In this document: piece after piece, positions 31,220 to 41,295 of the stretch
Layout: each line of letters opens with the position of its first letter
How positions within the stretch are numbered: the first letter of the stretch is position 1
Source: Podospora pseudoanserina
Lineage: Eukaryota; Ascomycota; Sordariomycetes; Sordariales; Podosporaceae
NCBI RefSeq assembly: GCF_035222485.1
Contig: NC_085920.1
Location: 3,844,001 to 3,908,000 of the forward strand
Direction: 5' to 3'
Length of the DNA stretch: 64,000 nt
Position numbers and translations under genes: made by a program
Notes under the pieces: generated by a model
Told to the model about the DNA's origin: nothing
The model's input: only the letters and a program-made list of their open reading frames with translations
Databases searched by the model: none

Positions 31220-33476
31220 ATGATGGCTTCTCTGAGTAACGTTCTTCATATCATCATGTGCTTTCGAAAGCGCCAGCCCTCTCATGATGAGAGCCCAATA
31301 CCAGACATCCCCCCCGAGATTCCTATGCCGGCATGTCGAGACAGCAACCGCCCCAGCAGCTTTGGCGGCCTAGTCAGCCAACACAACCTCCAAAGAATCG
31401 GCATCCCACCCCTCAAAACCGAGTCCATCACCAACAATGACAAGCTCTCAGCCGTCTCACGCGTGTCCGGTGCGACCCGGAATCCCCCACCGATTCGCAC
31501 GCCACAGGAGATGGCCAACGTGCCCAGGAACGTGCTCCTAGAAGAAGTCCTTGGCGGCCTGCGGCAACTAGCCGCGTCCCCGACCCCCTTGACACCTACC
31601 AGTGTTCGACGAAAGTACCCGATTTCCATGACTGAGCAACGACATCCAGGGAAACCTGACGCAAAAATCCATTGGAGCACAAAGCCATTTGAGGTTCCGA
31701 GGGACGCAGTGACACCAGAACTTCCCATGTCGGAGGAGGGTGACCCTCTGGCAGAGGCCCGTTATGTCTCTGGTATTCCTCTGGCGTGCCTGATGGCTGG
31801 GCTGATGTTTGCGGTGTTTTTGACTTCGATTGATAGAACGATTATATCAACGGTGGGTGGAACATGATGCTATCTAGTATTTTCTTCCTCTACTGACCTT
31901 TGTAGGCTATTCCGAATATTACCGAGGAGTTCAAGTCGACGCCGGATATTGGCTGGTACGGCTCAGCATATATGCTCACAGCCTGTGCCTTTCAGCCCAT
32001 GTTTGGTCGCATCTATACGATTTTCTCTGTTAAAGTCTCATATCTGGTAGCCGTGTTTCTCTTTGAACTGGGATCGTTACTCTGCGGTATATCAAAGACG
32101 TCCATGACTTTGATCATCGGGCGAGCCATTGCAGGGCTGGGGTGTGCAGGCATCCTCACTGGGAGTTTCGTTGTCGTTTCAACCACGATTCCGTTGCATT
32201 TGCGGCCTGTTTTCATTGCTATTGTTGGGCTAATGTAAGTGATCATCACCACTATGTTCTCTTCGCTGCTCATCTGACCCTATTCAGGTTTGGGATCGGT
32301 GCTTCCCTTGGACCCCTGCTGGGTGGTGTTTTTACAGACTTGGTGGTGAGTATCCGGCAACCGATGTATTTGTCGAGAAGATACTGACAACTCGAGACAT
32401 GGCGATGGTGCTTCTACATCAACCTCCCCGTTGGCGGTGCCACCGCCGCAGCCATGATGATTTTCTTTCATCCAGCAAAGAACAAGGGAGCCAACCGGCC
32501 ATTCTGGCAACGTATCTTGGCCTTGGATATCCTTGGAAATGCGCTTCTCCTGGCGGCGTCCATCATGCTCTTCCTGGCGCTTGAGTACACAACCCAGGGG
32601 GTGGCCTGGTCAAGTGCAGAGGTTATCGGACTCTTGACTGGGTGTGGCGTCGTGGCCGTCATCTTCATGGCGTGGCAATGGTGGAAAGGAGATGAGGCGC
32701 TGATGCCGCCTCGGATTGTCACTCAGCGTACGGTGGCTGCTTCTTGCGGCATGGCGTTCATGACCTATGGTGCGCTCATCAACCTGACCTTCTTTTTGCC
32801 CATCTGGTTCCAAGCAATCAAGGATGACAGCGCTATTGGTTCGGGTGTCAACATGATCCCCTACTTTTTGGTAAACGCCTTCTTTTCGCTCTTGGCTGGC
32901 ATATTTGTCACCAGGATCGGTTACGTCACGCCTCCAGCCGTGATCGGAAGTGCTATCGGTACTATTGGTCTTGGATTGCTGACGCTCTTGAATCCGCGCA
33001 CCACGACAGGGCAGTGGGTGGGCTACGAGATGGTGTGCAGTGTAGGGTTTGGCATGTCAATCCAACAGGGATTCACAGCTGTTCAGACGGTACTTGCGGA
33101 GGACGACATGGCGGTTGGAACAGCAGCGGTGGTGGCGTCGCAGTCGTTGGGAGGGGCTATCATCCTATCGATCGGAAACAGCGTGTTTCAACACCAGCTC
33201 TTGAAGGCATCAGAGGCTAATATCCTGCCCGGAGTCGACATCAAGAAGCTTATCGATGTGGGCGCGGCTTCATTCCATAATCTTGTACTGGATGATGAGC
33301 TGCCATTAATGTTGGAGGTGTACAATGCTGCACTGCGATTGGTGTTTATTGTGGGCATCCCCATGGGTGCAATGGCTGCCATCATTTCATGCTTCCTCGA
33401 GTTCAAGTCAGTCAAGGCGAACAAGGACGGTGATGTGGCGAAAACTCGTGCCGAGGATGTTGCGCAAAAAGCGTAA
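31220..33476 (+). CDS. MFS transporter, DHA2-like 14-TM
   Basis: Predicted drug/proton antiporter, 699 aa. Exons are 31220-31852, 31906-32234, 32288-32345 and 32397-33476, with introns of 51-53 nt. Before TM1 there is an unusually long cytosolic N-terminus of about 180 residues, rich in Pro and Ser. Family motifs are FAVFLTSIDRTIISTAIPNI (TM1), WYGSAYMLTACAFQPMFGRIY, GRAIAGLGCAGILTG (motif B region), FGIGASLGPLLGG (motif C) and TWRWCFYINLPVG. Exon 3 is only 58 nt. The C-terminal half runs without introns to KTRAEDVAQKA. It is divergent from the P450 gene and may export its product or substrate. Confidence 0.92.
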
Positions 33477-33804
33477 GAAAACAATAATATGAGGGAATTC
33501 GTGTATGTGTATGATCAGGTATTTCATGAATAGGAAAGCTCAAGATTCACTGCACGAGGGAAACGCGATATCACGTGTGGCCGGCTGTGCTCCGGAATGG
33601 GTGCAGCTGTCAGCTCTTGGCATCTGCAAGATCGCTCTCTTGGGTGGATCAAGGAAGCTGGGCCGGTGGGGCTCTCTTTTTATCGATATCAACCGGGCAA
33701 GGCTACGATTACCTTTCTGGAAGCTCCGTCACCTTTCCAAACTAAAGCCAATTCACCCGATCCGCGACAGCTTCATCACACTCTCCCACACCACAATATC
33801 CACG
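33477..33804. other. Gap between DHA2 MFS and TFIIS genes
   Basis: 328 bp, same-strand neighbours, so it holds one 3' end and one promoter. No gene was seen. Confidence 0.4.
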
Positions 33805-34835
33805 ATGGACGACCGATCGCTTACCAAGCGCATCCAGACGCTGCACAAGGCTGCTGCGAAAGAGCCTCCATCCGTGGTCCTCCAGTTGCTGGAGGAGTTG
33901 AAGAAGGAGCCTGCCCCGACTGAAGAGCAGCTTCGTGTAAGACCTCTCTCCTGTCCCTGCCGCGGCGGGCGGGCGGGTTGACTTTTTTGGCCACTCTGTT
34001 GATCATATTGCCCGCAGTCCACCAAAGCCGGCGTCGTCGTCGGTAAAATGCGATCAAACACCAACAAAGACATCGCGAGATTGGCTACCGAGATCGTGTC
34101 CAAGTGGAGGAAGAACGTCGACTCGGCCAAGGACAAGCGCAAGGTTGAACTCGCCAAGGACTCGCCCACCCCGAAGAGTGTCAGCTCGCCTCTCCCTCCA
34201 TCATCATCTTCCAACAAGCCATACGAGGGCGATACCGAGAGACGGCATTTCAAGACGGACAAGGTAGATCTCAAGCGCACCGGCCATCAAGCTCGCGACG
34301 GCTGTATCGGCGTTCTTTACAACGGCTTGGCATACAGGGCCACAGAGTCTGTCGAGGAGGTTGTCAGACTCGCCATGGAGGTGGAGGCTGCCGCTTTCAG
34401 AGTTTTCAAGGGCGATACGCCAGAGTATCGCCAAAAGATTCGCGGCCTCATGACCAGTCTGAAGCGCAAGGACAACCCTGCCTTGGGAAAGCGCGTGCGA
34501 TCCGGAGCCATCACGCCGGACACGTTTGTCAAGATGACGGACGTTGAGCTTGCCTCGGATGCCCAGCGTGCCGAGGACGAGAAGCTGCAGCAGGAGAACA
34601 TGAAGAAGGCGCAGGTGCCCATGGCGGAGAAGTCGATCAGTGATGCTCTCAAGTGTGGCAAGTGCGGGCAGAAGAAGGTATCGTACAGCCAGGCTCAGAC
34701 TAGGTCTGCTGATGAGCCGATGACGACATTTTGCGAATGCACTGTGTGCGGTAACAGGTGGAAGGTAAGTTTTCACTTCGACAGCCTTGCGTCAAGTGGT
34801 TCTCGCGTGCTAACAGATGGTAACAGTTCTCCTAG
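33805..34835 (+). CDS. dst1: Transcription elongation factor TFIIS
   Basis: Stimulates RNA cleavage by backtracked RNA polymerase II. Exons are 33805-33936, 34018-34764 and 34827-34835, giving 295 aa, normal for TFIIS. Domain I (LW) lies at about 1-80, the central domain II at about 125-235 (GCIGVLYNGLA ... DNPALGKRVRSGAI), and the C-terminal zinc ribbon has CGKCG and CTVCG pairs. The acidic tip of the ribbon, QTRSADEPMTTF, carries the catalytic Asp-Glu pair. The last exon codes only FS plus stop; this completes the conserved ending NRWKFS. A second AG lies 10 nt before the chosen acceptor. Confidence 0.95.
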
Positions 34836-35470
34836 CGAGCAAGGCGTTTTCCTACTTTTTGTCGTGTTTTGGTTGGGGTTTGGCGTTTGGGGAACGCGCA
34901 CCATTTTCGTCTTTTGCTGCGTTTTTGCATGATACCCGAGCAGCGGCCAGGCAGTACTTGAGGCTCTGTCTCGGGGATGGGAGAGGTGGCTGGAGGATCC
35001 GGAGGAGGTATTTACATATTCTATTGAGCTCTAGATTTAGAGCACAGGCTGTACTATACGCAATTTCACGAGAGGCCGATGACAGTGAAGCATGTCTGGG
35101 ACTTTTGGGACATGATTAGCTTGGACAGTTCACAGGTCAAAACTACGCTCGCCAGCGATCCCGACAAGGGGGATTTGCCGGACGTTTCTTACGAGCATAC
35201 ATATATCGATAGTTGACATAACAACCGTGAGTGGGTCGACTCACTGTCCCTTTTCTCGAGCTTTTCCGTATCGATGGCATGCCAACGTATAATGCAGCGA
35301 TGTTTCATTTTCGCTCACAGTGTGCGGTTTATAATTCATCACTCCTTCAACGTATCAACATATCAAACAATCTCCCAATTAATTCCTATCTCACTATATA
35401 TAATCACCACTCCAACACCCTCCCCCCCATCCCACTAACCACCCCGGCCCCCGCATCCACCTCCCCCCCA
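34836..35470. other. Gap between convergent TFIIS and Scm3 genes
   Basis: 635 bp with two 3' ends. A frame of about 100 codons runs on from the alternative TFIIS acceptor to 35119, but it has no family match. The segment near 35400-35470 is C-rich. No gene was called. Confidence 0.4.
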
Positions 35471-38400
35471 CTATGATTCCCCCCTCCTCACACACCCAAA
35501 GCAAAAAACCTTCCCACACCCCCCTTCACACCTCCCCCCCTTTCCCTTATCCTCACCCCCCCCTTTCACCCTCTTCACCTGCCTCTTAACAGCAACTCTC
35601 GCCATAAAACTCTCCTTTTTATCCCCCTTCCTTGCCGAGCCCTCTGGCTTTTTGACCAAGTATGTCCCCCTCGGCGTACCACTCACCCTCGAAAACAACC
35701 TCACATGATTCGAAGCAGGAGAAGACCTCATAATGGGCGTCACAGACGAAACAGACGGCGACAAGACAGCTAACTCGTCGTCTTCCGAGTCGGAGAGCAG
35801 AGACAGCACCCCCGAGCGACGTTTCCTTTTGGCGGTGGGGGTAATTGAGGATGAAACGGGGGGTGGTTTTGAGGTGGGGTCCTTGGTTGGTTTAGTCGAG
35901 GGTGCTGGTCGTTTTGATGTGGGCGTTTTGGTCGGTTTAGTCGAGGGTGCTGGTCGTTTTGATGTGGGCGTTTTGGTCGGTTTGGTGACGGTTGGTGTTG
36001 TTGTTGGCTTGACGGTGGTGGGTGGTGGTTTTGGGGCTGGGGTTTTAGCTGGTTCGGCGGCGGTTGGTGTGTTTGATATGGTGGATAATGGTGTGGTTGC
36101 TGGTATGGTGGGTGGTGTTGGTTTTGCCTTTGGGGGCCGGCCACGCGGTCTCCTCGGTGGTGTTGTAAGATACGAGGGCGTGGAAGGCCTGAGGTGAAAA
36201 TCCCCTTTCCGTTGGGCTGGTTTGGATATAAATGGTGAAGATGTAATGGCGATGCTTTCTAGCGTCATATTGTTAATATTGTCGTGGGGAGTACCTGGCA
36301 GTGGTGACGATGTCGTGTCCGTGGCGGCCCCGTCCTGAGACTGGGACGACAGAGCCGGGACAGGGTCTGATATTTCGGCTGGCCCCGGAGAAGATGCAAT
36401 GGAGGCAAAGTCCAACATCTCAGTATCTTGAGGCTGTAAAGATAGAGAAGCGATCGGTCCCAGCATCTCATCATCGGGGGCGCAGGATGACAGAGTTGGC
36501 GACGGAACCGTGTGATTTCGCGGGGTTTCTTCCTCCACAATTCCCATCTCACTTGACGGTTCAATATAAGAATCTGGTATTTCCAGCGTTGTCTCTTCGT
36601 CTCCATTAAACGACAGACTTGACGATGGTGGCCTTACATCGTCGTCGAGATCTTCCTGGGTCGAGAAACCGCCGATGGGATCAGAGTCTGGGATTTCGCC
36701 TCGCGGGTCTCTACCCCTGAAGGATGGTCTCCCTCTGCGTCTATTTGGCCATGGCGTCTCCTCGCTGCCGATTGCGTAGATAACTTCTGTTCTTTGGGGC
36801 GGCCGAACCATAATGCTAGGTATTGATGATTCTGTATCAATAATAGGTGGTGCTAGTTGCGGTGACGATTCTTTCAACTCTACCGCGACCCGTTCATCTT
36901 CACGGTTAGCCTGATTCTCCAGGCTCGAATCTTTTGGATTACGATTTCCAGCGTCAGGCATCGGCACATCGTGTGGTTTGTCCGACGTATTTGTGTCGGA
37001 AGCCACGATGCCAAGTGGCTTGCGTAAAGTTTTCCGTAACAGATCTTCGTCCTTTTTGCGGCTTGCTCCTGCCTGATTTTGTGGCTGCCGTTGCGTCTTC
37101 TGCATGGGCTGATCTTCGTCAGACAGGTCGTATTCTGCATCCACTACATGCCGAGTAAATAGTTCTCCTGGCGGCTCCGGCTGGCCATTGGCTTCTATTT
37201 CACTTTCAACAGCCGGGGGTCTGGTTGAGTGGTTTGTTTCTTTCTCCTCGGGCGCCAGAGGTATCATTGTTACTGGTGGAACATTTTCCTCCCCATCCTT
37301 TTCCTGTGGAATAGGATGGTCACCCTCGCTTTGCTCAGGCGTAACAGCCCTGAACGAGGAGATGTCCAGTGGAGTTTTGGCCACAATCTCCACCCGTAGA
37401 CTCTGATTTCGCGGTTTCCTAGCGGACTTGTGCTCTGAATCAGACACGTAGATATAGACATCTGGATCCTCGGCAGGTACTGAATCTTGAACTGGTGGTG
37501 GTCGCGACCGAACAGCCATCACCGTAGGCTTCTGTTCTGGAGTCTTCGGGCTCTCGGTTTCTACAAGCGTTGCAGTCGGTTCCGGTTCAGTTGTTGGAGA
37601 ACTGATGTCGGCCGTCACAATCTCAACATCTGGCTGAACTCCGTCCGTCTTCGAAGGAGTACTCTCCGCTTCAGCCATCGCAACACCGTCCCGTGGCGGC
37701 GAAGGCGCTTTCGCCACATCCTTTTCCGCATCTTTATGCGCTGATTTTTTGGGTGTATCCGATCCAACCTTGGACTTTCTTTTTCCAGGTCCCCTCTTCT
37801 TCTTTTCCGGCCCCGTATCAGGCGGCGGCTTCGGCAACAGCAACTTCTGCTTTATCGGCGTCTCCGTCGTCTCCATACCCTTATTCTTCGTAAAAGCTCC
37901 CAGCAAAACATCGTCCTCATTATCGCCCTGCTCATCCCTCGGCGCAGCAAGTGAAATCCGCTTCTTCTTCACCTGAGGCGCATCCGTCAACGCTGCAGGC
38001 CGGTACATAAACGAAGGCGGCAGCGCCGGCGCCTGCCAAGTCGGATCGCTGGTCTGTAGATCGATCGGCAGTCCATATTCCACCGGCCACCCACTAAACC
38101 CTTCCATCTGTCCCGGAAACATCATACCCCCCCCCATCTGTCCAGAAAACATCACACCCGGCCCCATCTGCCCCTCAAATCCCATATTCGACAACCCCAT
38201 CTGTCCCATCATCCCAGGCCACCCCTCAAACCCACCCCCCATCGCCAATTCCGACTGCCCCATCATCTGTGGAAGCATCACCCCCCCTCCCATATTCATC
38301 CCCATCATCTGCGGCAGCATCACATCCTGCCCCAACCTACTCAGTCCTTGAGCATCTCCCACACCCTGAAGAAGCCTCTCCTCCTCATTATATTCCTTCC

Positions 38401-38767
38401 CCCCATTGCCTCCCCCATTCTCCCCCTCCCCATCCCCCTCATCCTCACTCTCGCCAACCAAGAGGTCACTCCCCCTCATCCCCTCAATATGCCCATTATT
38501 AACCACTATCCTCCCAGTTCTCAAATCAACCTCGTCCCCCACCCCCTCAAAATCCCTCCCGTACTTCTCAAAGATGCTCTCAAACGCCGTCTTGAGCTTG
38601 TTCACCGCCCGCTGTCTCGACCGTTCCAGCCTCGCATTCGGATCCCGTCTCGCGTTGACTTCTGACGGCAGCGACAAGAGTTCGTCTTCTAGTGGATCCT
38701 CCTCTACTTCTAGGGGGTTGTTGTTCAACGAAAGGCGGGGGCGCTTGCTCGGAGGGGGGCACTCCAT
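35471..38767 (-). CDS. scm3: Scm3, CENP-A histone chaperone
   Basis: Delivers CENP-A (Cse4) to centromeres. It is a single exon of 1098 aa. The Scm3 domain is at residues 37-97: NARRDPNARLERSRQRAV, then KLKTAFESIFEKYG, DEVDLRTGRIVV and NNGHIEGM. The remaining 1000 residues are low in order. A Met/Gly-rich repeat block lies at about 165-240. An AT-hook-like NRRRGRPSFRGR is in the middle and a typical AT-hook RRPRGRPPKAKP lies near the C-terminal third. A Pro/Lys/Thr repeat follows (unit KPTKTPTSKRPAPST, twice plus a decayed third). The end is Cys-rich, C-x3-C-x4-C-x2-C, possibly a small zinc finger. Fungal Scm3 proteins are known to carry added DNA-binding modules, and this one fits. The long gene has no intron. 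Confidence 0.92.
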   Translation of the reverse strand: MECPPPSKRPRLSLNNNPLEVEEDPLEDELLSLPSEVNARRDPNARLERSRQRAVNKLKTAFESIFEKYGRDFEGVGDEVDLRTGRIVVNNGHIEGMRGSDLLVGESEDEGDGEGENGGGNGGKEYNEEERLLQGVGDAQGLSRLGQDVMLPQMMGMNMGGGVMLPQMMGQSELAMGGGFEGWPGMMGQMGLSNMGFEGQMGPGVMFSGQMGGGMMFPGQMEGFSGWPVEYGLPIDLQTSDPTWQAPALPPSFMYRPAALTDAPQVKKKRISLAAPRDEQGDNEDDVLLGAFTKNKGMETTETPIKQKLLLPKPPPDTGPEKKKRGPGKRKSKVGSDTPKKSAHKDAEKDVAKAPSPPRDGVAMAEAESTPSKTDGVQPDVEIVTADISSPTTEPEPTATLVETESPKTPEQKPTVMAVRSRPPPVQDSVPAEDPDVYIYVSDSEHKSARKPRNQSLRVEIVAKTPLDISSFRAVTPEQSEGDHPIPQEKDGEENVPPVTMIPLAPEEKETNHSTRPPAVESEIEANGQPEPPGELFTRHVVDAEYDLSDEDQPMQKTQRQPQNQAGASRKKDEDLLRKTLRKPLGIVASDTNTSDKPHDVPMPDAGNRNPKDSSLENQANREDERVAVELKESSPQLAPPIIDTESSIPSIMVRPPQRTEVIYAIGSEETPWPNRRRGRPSFRGRDPRGEIPDSDPIGGFSTQEDLDDDVRPPSSSLSFNGDEETTLEIPDSYIEPSSEMGIVEEETPRNHTVPSPTLSSCAPDDEMLGPIASLSLQPQDTEMLDFASIASSPGPAEISDPVPALSSQSQDGAATDTTSSPLPGTPHDNINNMTLESIAITSSPFISKPAQRKGDFHLRPSTPSYLTTPPRRPRGRPPKAKPTPPTIPATTPLSTISNTPTAAEPAKTPAPKPPPTTVKPTTTPTVTKPTKTPTSKRPAPSTKPTKTPTSKRPAPSTKPTKDPTSKPPPVSSSITPTAKRKRRSGVLSLLSDSEDDELAVLSPSVSSVTPIMRSSPASNHVRLFSRVSGTPRGTYLVKKPEGSARKGDKKESFMARVAVKRQVKRVKGGGEDKGKGGRCEGGCGKVFCFGCVRRGES
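35907..35995 (-). repeat. 45-bp coding repeat in scm3
   Basis: Two near-identical copies, plus a decayed third, of a 45-bp unit coding KPTKTPTSKRPAPST. The unit is rich in Lys, Pro and Ser/Thr with TP and SK steps, so it may be a phosphorylation or DNA-contact tail. The DNA identity of the two copies implies a recent duplication. Confidence 0.8.
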
Positions 38768-39092
38768 CGTGGTAGTCGCATATCGTGGTGGACGCTAGGG
38801 TCGGGTGTGGTGGTGTCGCAGAGTGGAATTGGCTGATTGGTAGTCACGGATCTTAGGTTGCCATATCCGAGAAGGGGACGTCTCGCGCGCGCTGCAGCCA
38901 CCCGTCGAGTCGTCGGTCGCGAAATTTAAACTTCAGTTAACTGCTCCTCGAAACCTTGAAAGTGACATGCTGCTCAGCGAAAATCAATTGGGAATTGATT
39001 GCTAACCGAGCAACGCGTGGGGCAAGTAATGGTCAGTGCGCGCTGAGCTTAATCCAGCACGGCCCCCCTTTTTGCTATTCATACAAGACTTT
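38768..39092. other. Gap between scm3 and the methyltransferase gene
   Basis: 325 bp; same-strand neighbours (minus), so it holds the scm3 promoter and the 3' end of the methyltransferase gene. Near 38880-38895 lies a CG-rich run with several CGCG steps. Nothing else was seen. Confidence 0.4.
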
Positions 39093-40593
39093 TTATACAG
39101 TAAACATCACAGTAGCATTCTTATACCACGTCAACAGCGGATTCTCCCCGCTCTTCGTCTCCGTCTCCTCCAAATACGCCCACCTCCGCATGAACTCCTC
39201 GTGAGACAACGACCGCGTCAGTTTGCCCGTAATAGCCTGGTACATCGCTTCCGACGTCTGAAAGTCAGTAGGAAACATGATGTCAAAGTACCCTTGATGA
39301 ACCTAGAAACGCATCAGTATGTTTTGCCTGTCGTCAAACTGAACAGCACATCACTCACCAAAGGCGTCGAAACCGGCACCGGCCTCCTCTGATACCTCGT
39401 CTGCACAATCGGCGCATTCAACCCCTTGATCGCCCCCGGCAACCAGTGAAAATCACTCGTCAGCAGCCGATGCGCAGGGAAATACTTCCCCAACACGTCA
39501 AAAAACTGCATCAACCTCGTCGGGATGTACTCCTGCTCGCTCAAATTCCCAGGCAAGGGCCTCTGCTGAGACAGCCACTTGCCCAACCTGCTTGTGGGGA
39601 ACGGCACCTTGTACCTCCCGTCCGTAGCCACATCCCTCACGCGGAAGAAGCGGGCCGTGACTGGGTCCAAGTTGCGACTGTAGAACTCGTAGTAGTCTCC
39701 CTTCCCATCGATCAAGACGGTTCCTTGAAGGGGAGCTTCGGTGGCCATGTCGTACCGGACAACATCATGCGCAAAGTTGTCGAACACTTCAAAGGCGAGG
39801 AAGAAACATGGCGACGGCACTTTGGTCTTCCAGTCAAAGATGGACTGGTTGATGATTTCGACTTTTTGGGCGTGTCCACGAGCGTGGCTGTTTTTCAAGA
39901 GGTGGTTGTTTTGAATCGTGGCGAGCTGGGTGGAAATTTCAATGATTTTATACTGAGTGCGAGCATAGACGGCCGGGTCCACATCGCGAATGTAGTCTAG
40001 GATGTTGAGCATCAGGGTACCACGACCGGCACCCATTTCGTAAATGATCAAATCATGGTAGGGATAGGTGGTGAGTTTGTAGTTTGCGATCAGGTACCGG
40101 GCGATCGCTTCACCATAGTAAGGGCGGAAGAGTTCGGTAGGGGTATACCACAGCTGGCGTGTATCGGTTGGAGAGACGGCGTCGAGGGCGTCTTCGAATT
40201 CGACGTAGCGTTTCGAAAGAATAGTTTGGAAATCGATTTCGTCATGGAGGGAGGGGAAGTTGAAGGGCTCGCCGGGGGAGAAGATGACAACTTGTTTGGA
40301 GAAGTAACCGTAGTTGGGGTTGTACAGACTGTCTGGAGGATATGTCAGCTGTGCACAAACAGATGTAGGTACTTTCCCAATAGAACCAACCTTCAACAAA
40401 GTCCCGCATCAGCATCTTTACCCGGCGTGGCCGTTCCTTTCTGCTTCGGAGCTCATCGGCAGTGACCAGAGGGTAGCTCTCGAACTCCTTAGACATGTCC
40501 TCCTGAAACACCTCGCTCCGTTGTTGCCAGTTACTTTCATTGTGTGGATTCTTTGACGATTCTCCTCCACTACCGCGAGCCACATAGTTTCGG

Positions 40594-40624
<31 letters not shown>

Positions 40625-40796
40625 GCCGTGGCGCACGGCAATGTTGGTAATGTTGTTGAAGCTCCTGAGCTTGAAGCCGCTGACGTCTCACATTCCGCAG
40701 AGCTGTGGCCAGGGTCGCCAAGTTCCTTCGCGATTGGCAGGCAGGGTGATGTCTAAATAGCTGTCTAAACAAATGAGTAACTGCAGGCGAGTCCAT
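39093..40796 (-). CDS. NDUFAF7/MidA-like mitochondrial methyltransferase
   Basis: SAM-dependent methyltransferase of the DUF185 family; in animals NDUFAF7 dimethylates a complex I arginine during assembly. Exons are 40796-40391, 40332-39359 and 39302-39093, giving 529 aa. The ATG at 40796 is the first in frame and opens a basic, acid-poor leader ([19 protein letters not shown]) suited to mitochondrial import. A run of ten Gln follows. Conserved blocks are [24 protein letters not shown], the SAM-binding [30 protein letters not shown], and a C-terminal [14 protein letters not shown] segment. Intron 1 is phase 1 and rebuilds DSLYNP. The role in complex I is from the family, not seen here. Confidence 0.9.
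40587..40625. repeat. GTT (polyQ) microsatellite in the methyltransferase
   Basis: An uninterrupted run of GTT units on the plus strand, translated as polyglutamine on the coding strand, inside the linker between the mitochondrial leader and the enzyme domain. Length variation is likely and probably tolerated. Confidence 0.9.
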
Positions 40797-41295
40797 TGTT
40801 CCGGAGTCGACCCCTAGAGGTCTGGTTGTGGCGTCAGTGGTGTCGTCGAGGGGTTTGGCGAGCTGTCCTGGACATTGAACTCCATCCCTCCTTTGACAAG
40901 CAGCACCCGCACAGTTCCCATTTTCGGGGGTCAACTTTTTGCGTTGGCCCGAGCTCCCATCATCAGCAGGGGTCTTCGGCCTTCAACGGCCTGGATCTGG
41001 CGGGGTTTAAAAAAGCGGCCCCCACTGAATCTCACGACATTGGAACGTTGGACCAGGGTTGAGAATTGGCTTCTTGGCGACGAAGCTTGAAAGCTCTCAA
41101 TGACATCAACTCTATTTTTCTCTTTTCATGGTAACATTTGCAATTAGCTCTGGAGCTTCTTTTCATTTTGGTTCCTGAAGCCCTTGAGCTTCTGGTTTCT
41201 CGTGTTTTCTCTTCGAGGATGTCTTTATAATCTGCTTCCTCCTCATCATTTCATGACCCTCTCATGAAGCAATGAGATAGATATCCCAAGTCAAA
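40797..41295. other. Shared upstream region, methyltransferase and Mcy1 genes
   Basis: 499 bp between divergent starts; both products are likely mitochondrial. No ATG-initiated frame of note, and no RNA gene was seen. Confidence 0.4.

Noticed and set aside
34827-35119. Separate gene downstream of TFIIS
   Set aside because: The frame starts at the alternative acceptor and lacks any family match; better seen as a possible splice variant tail.
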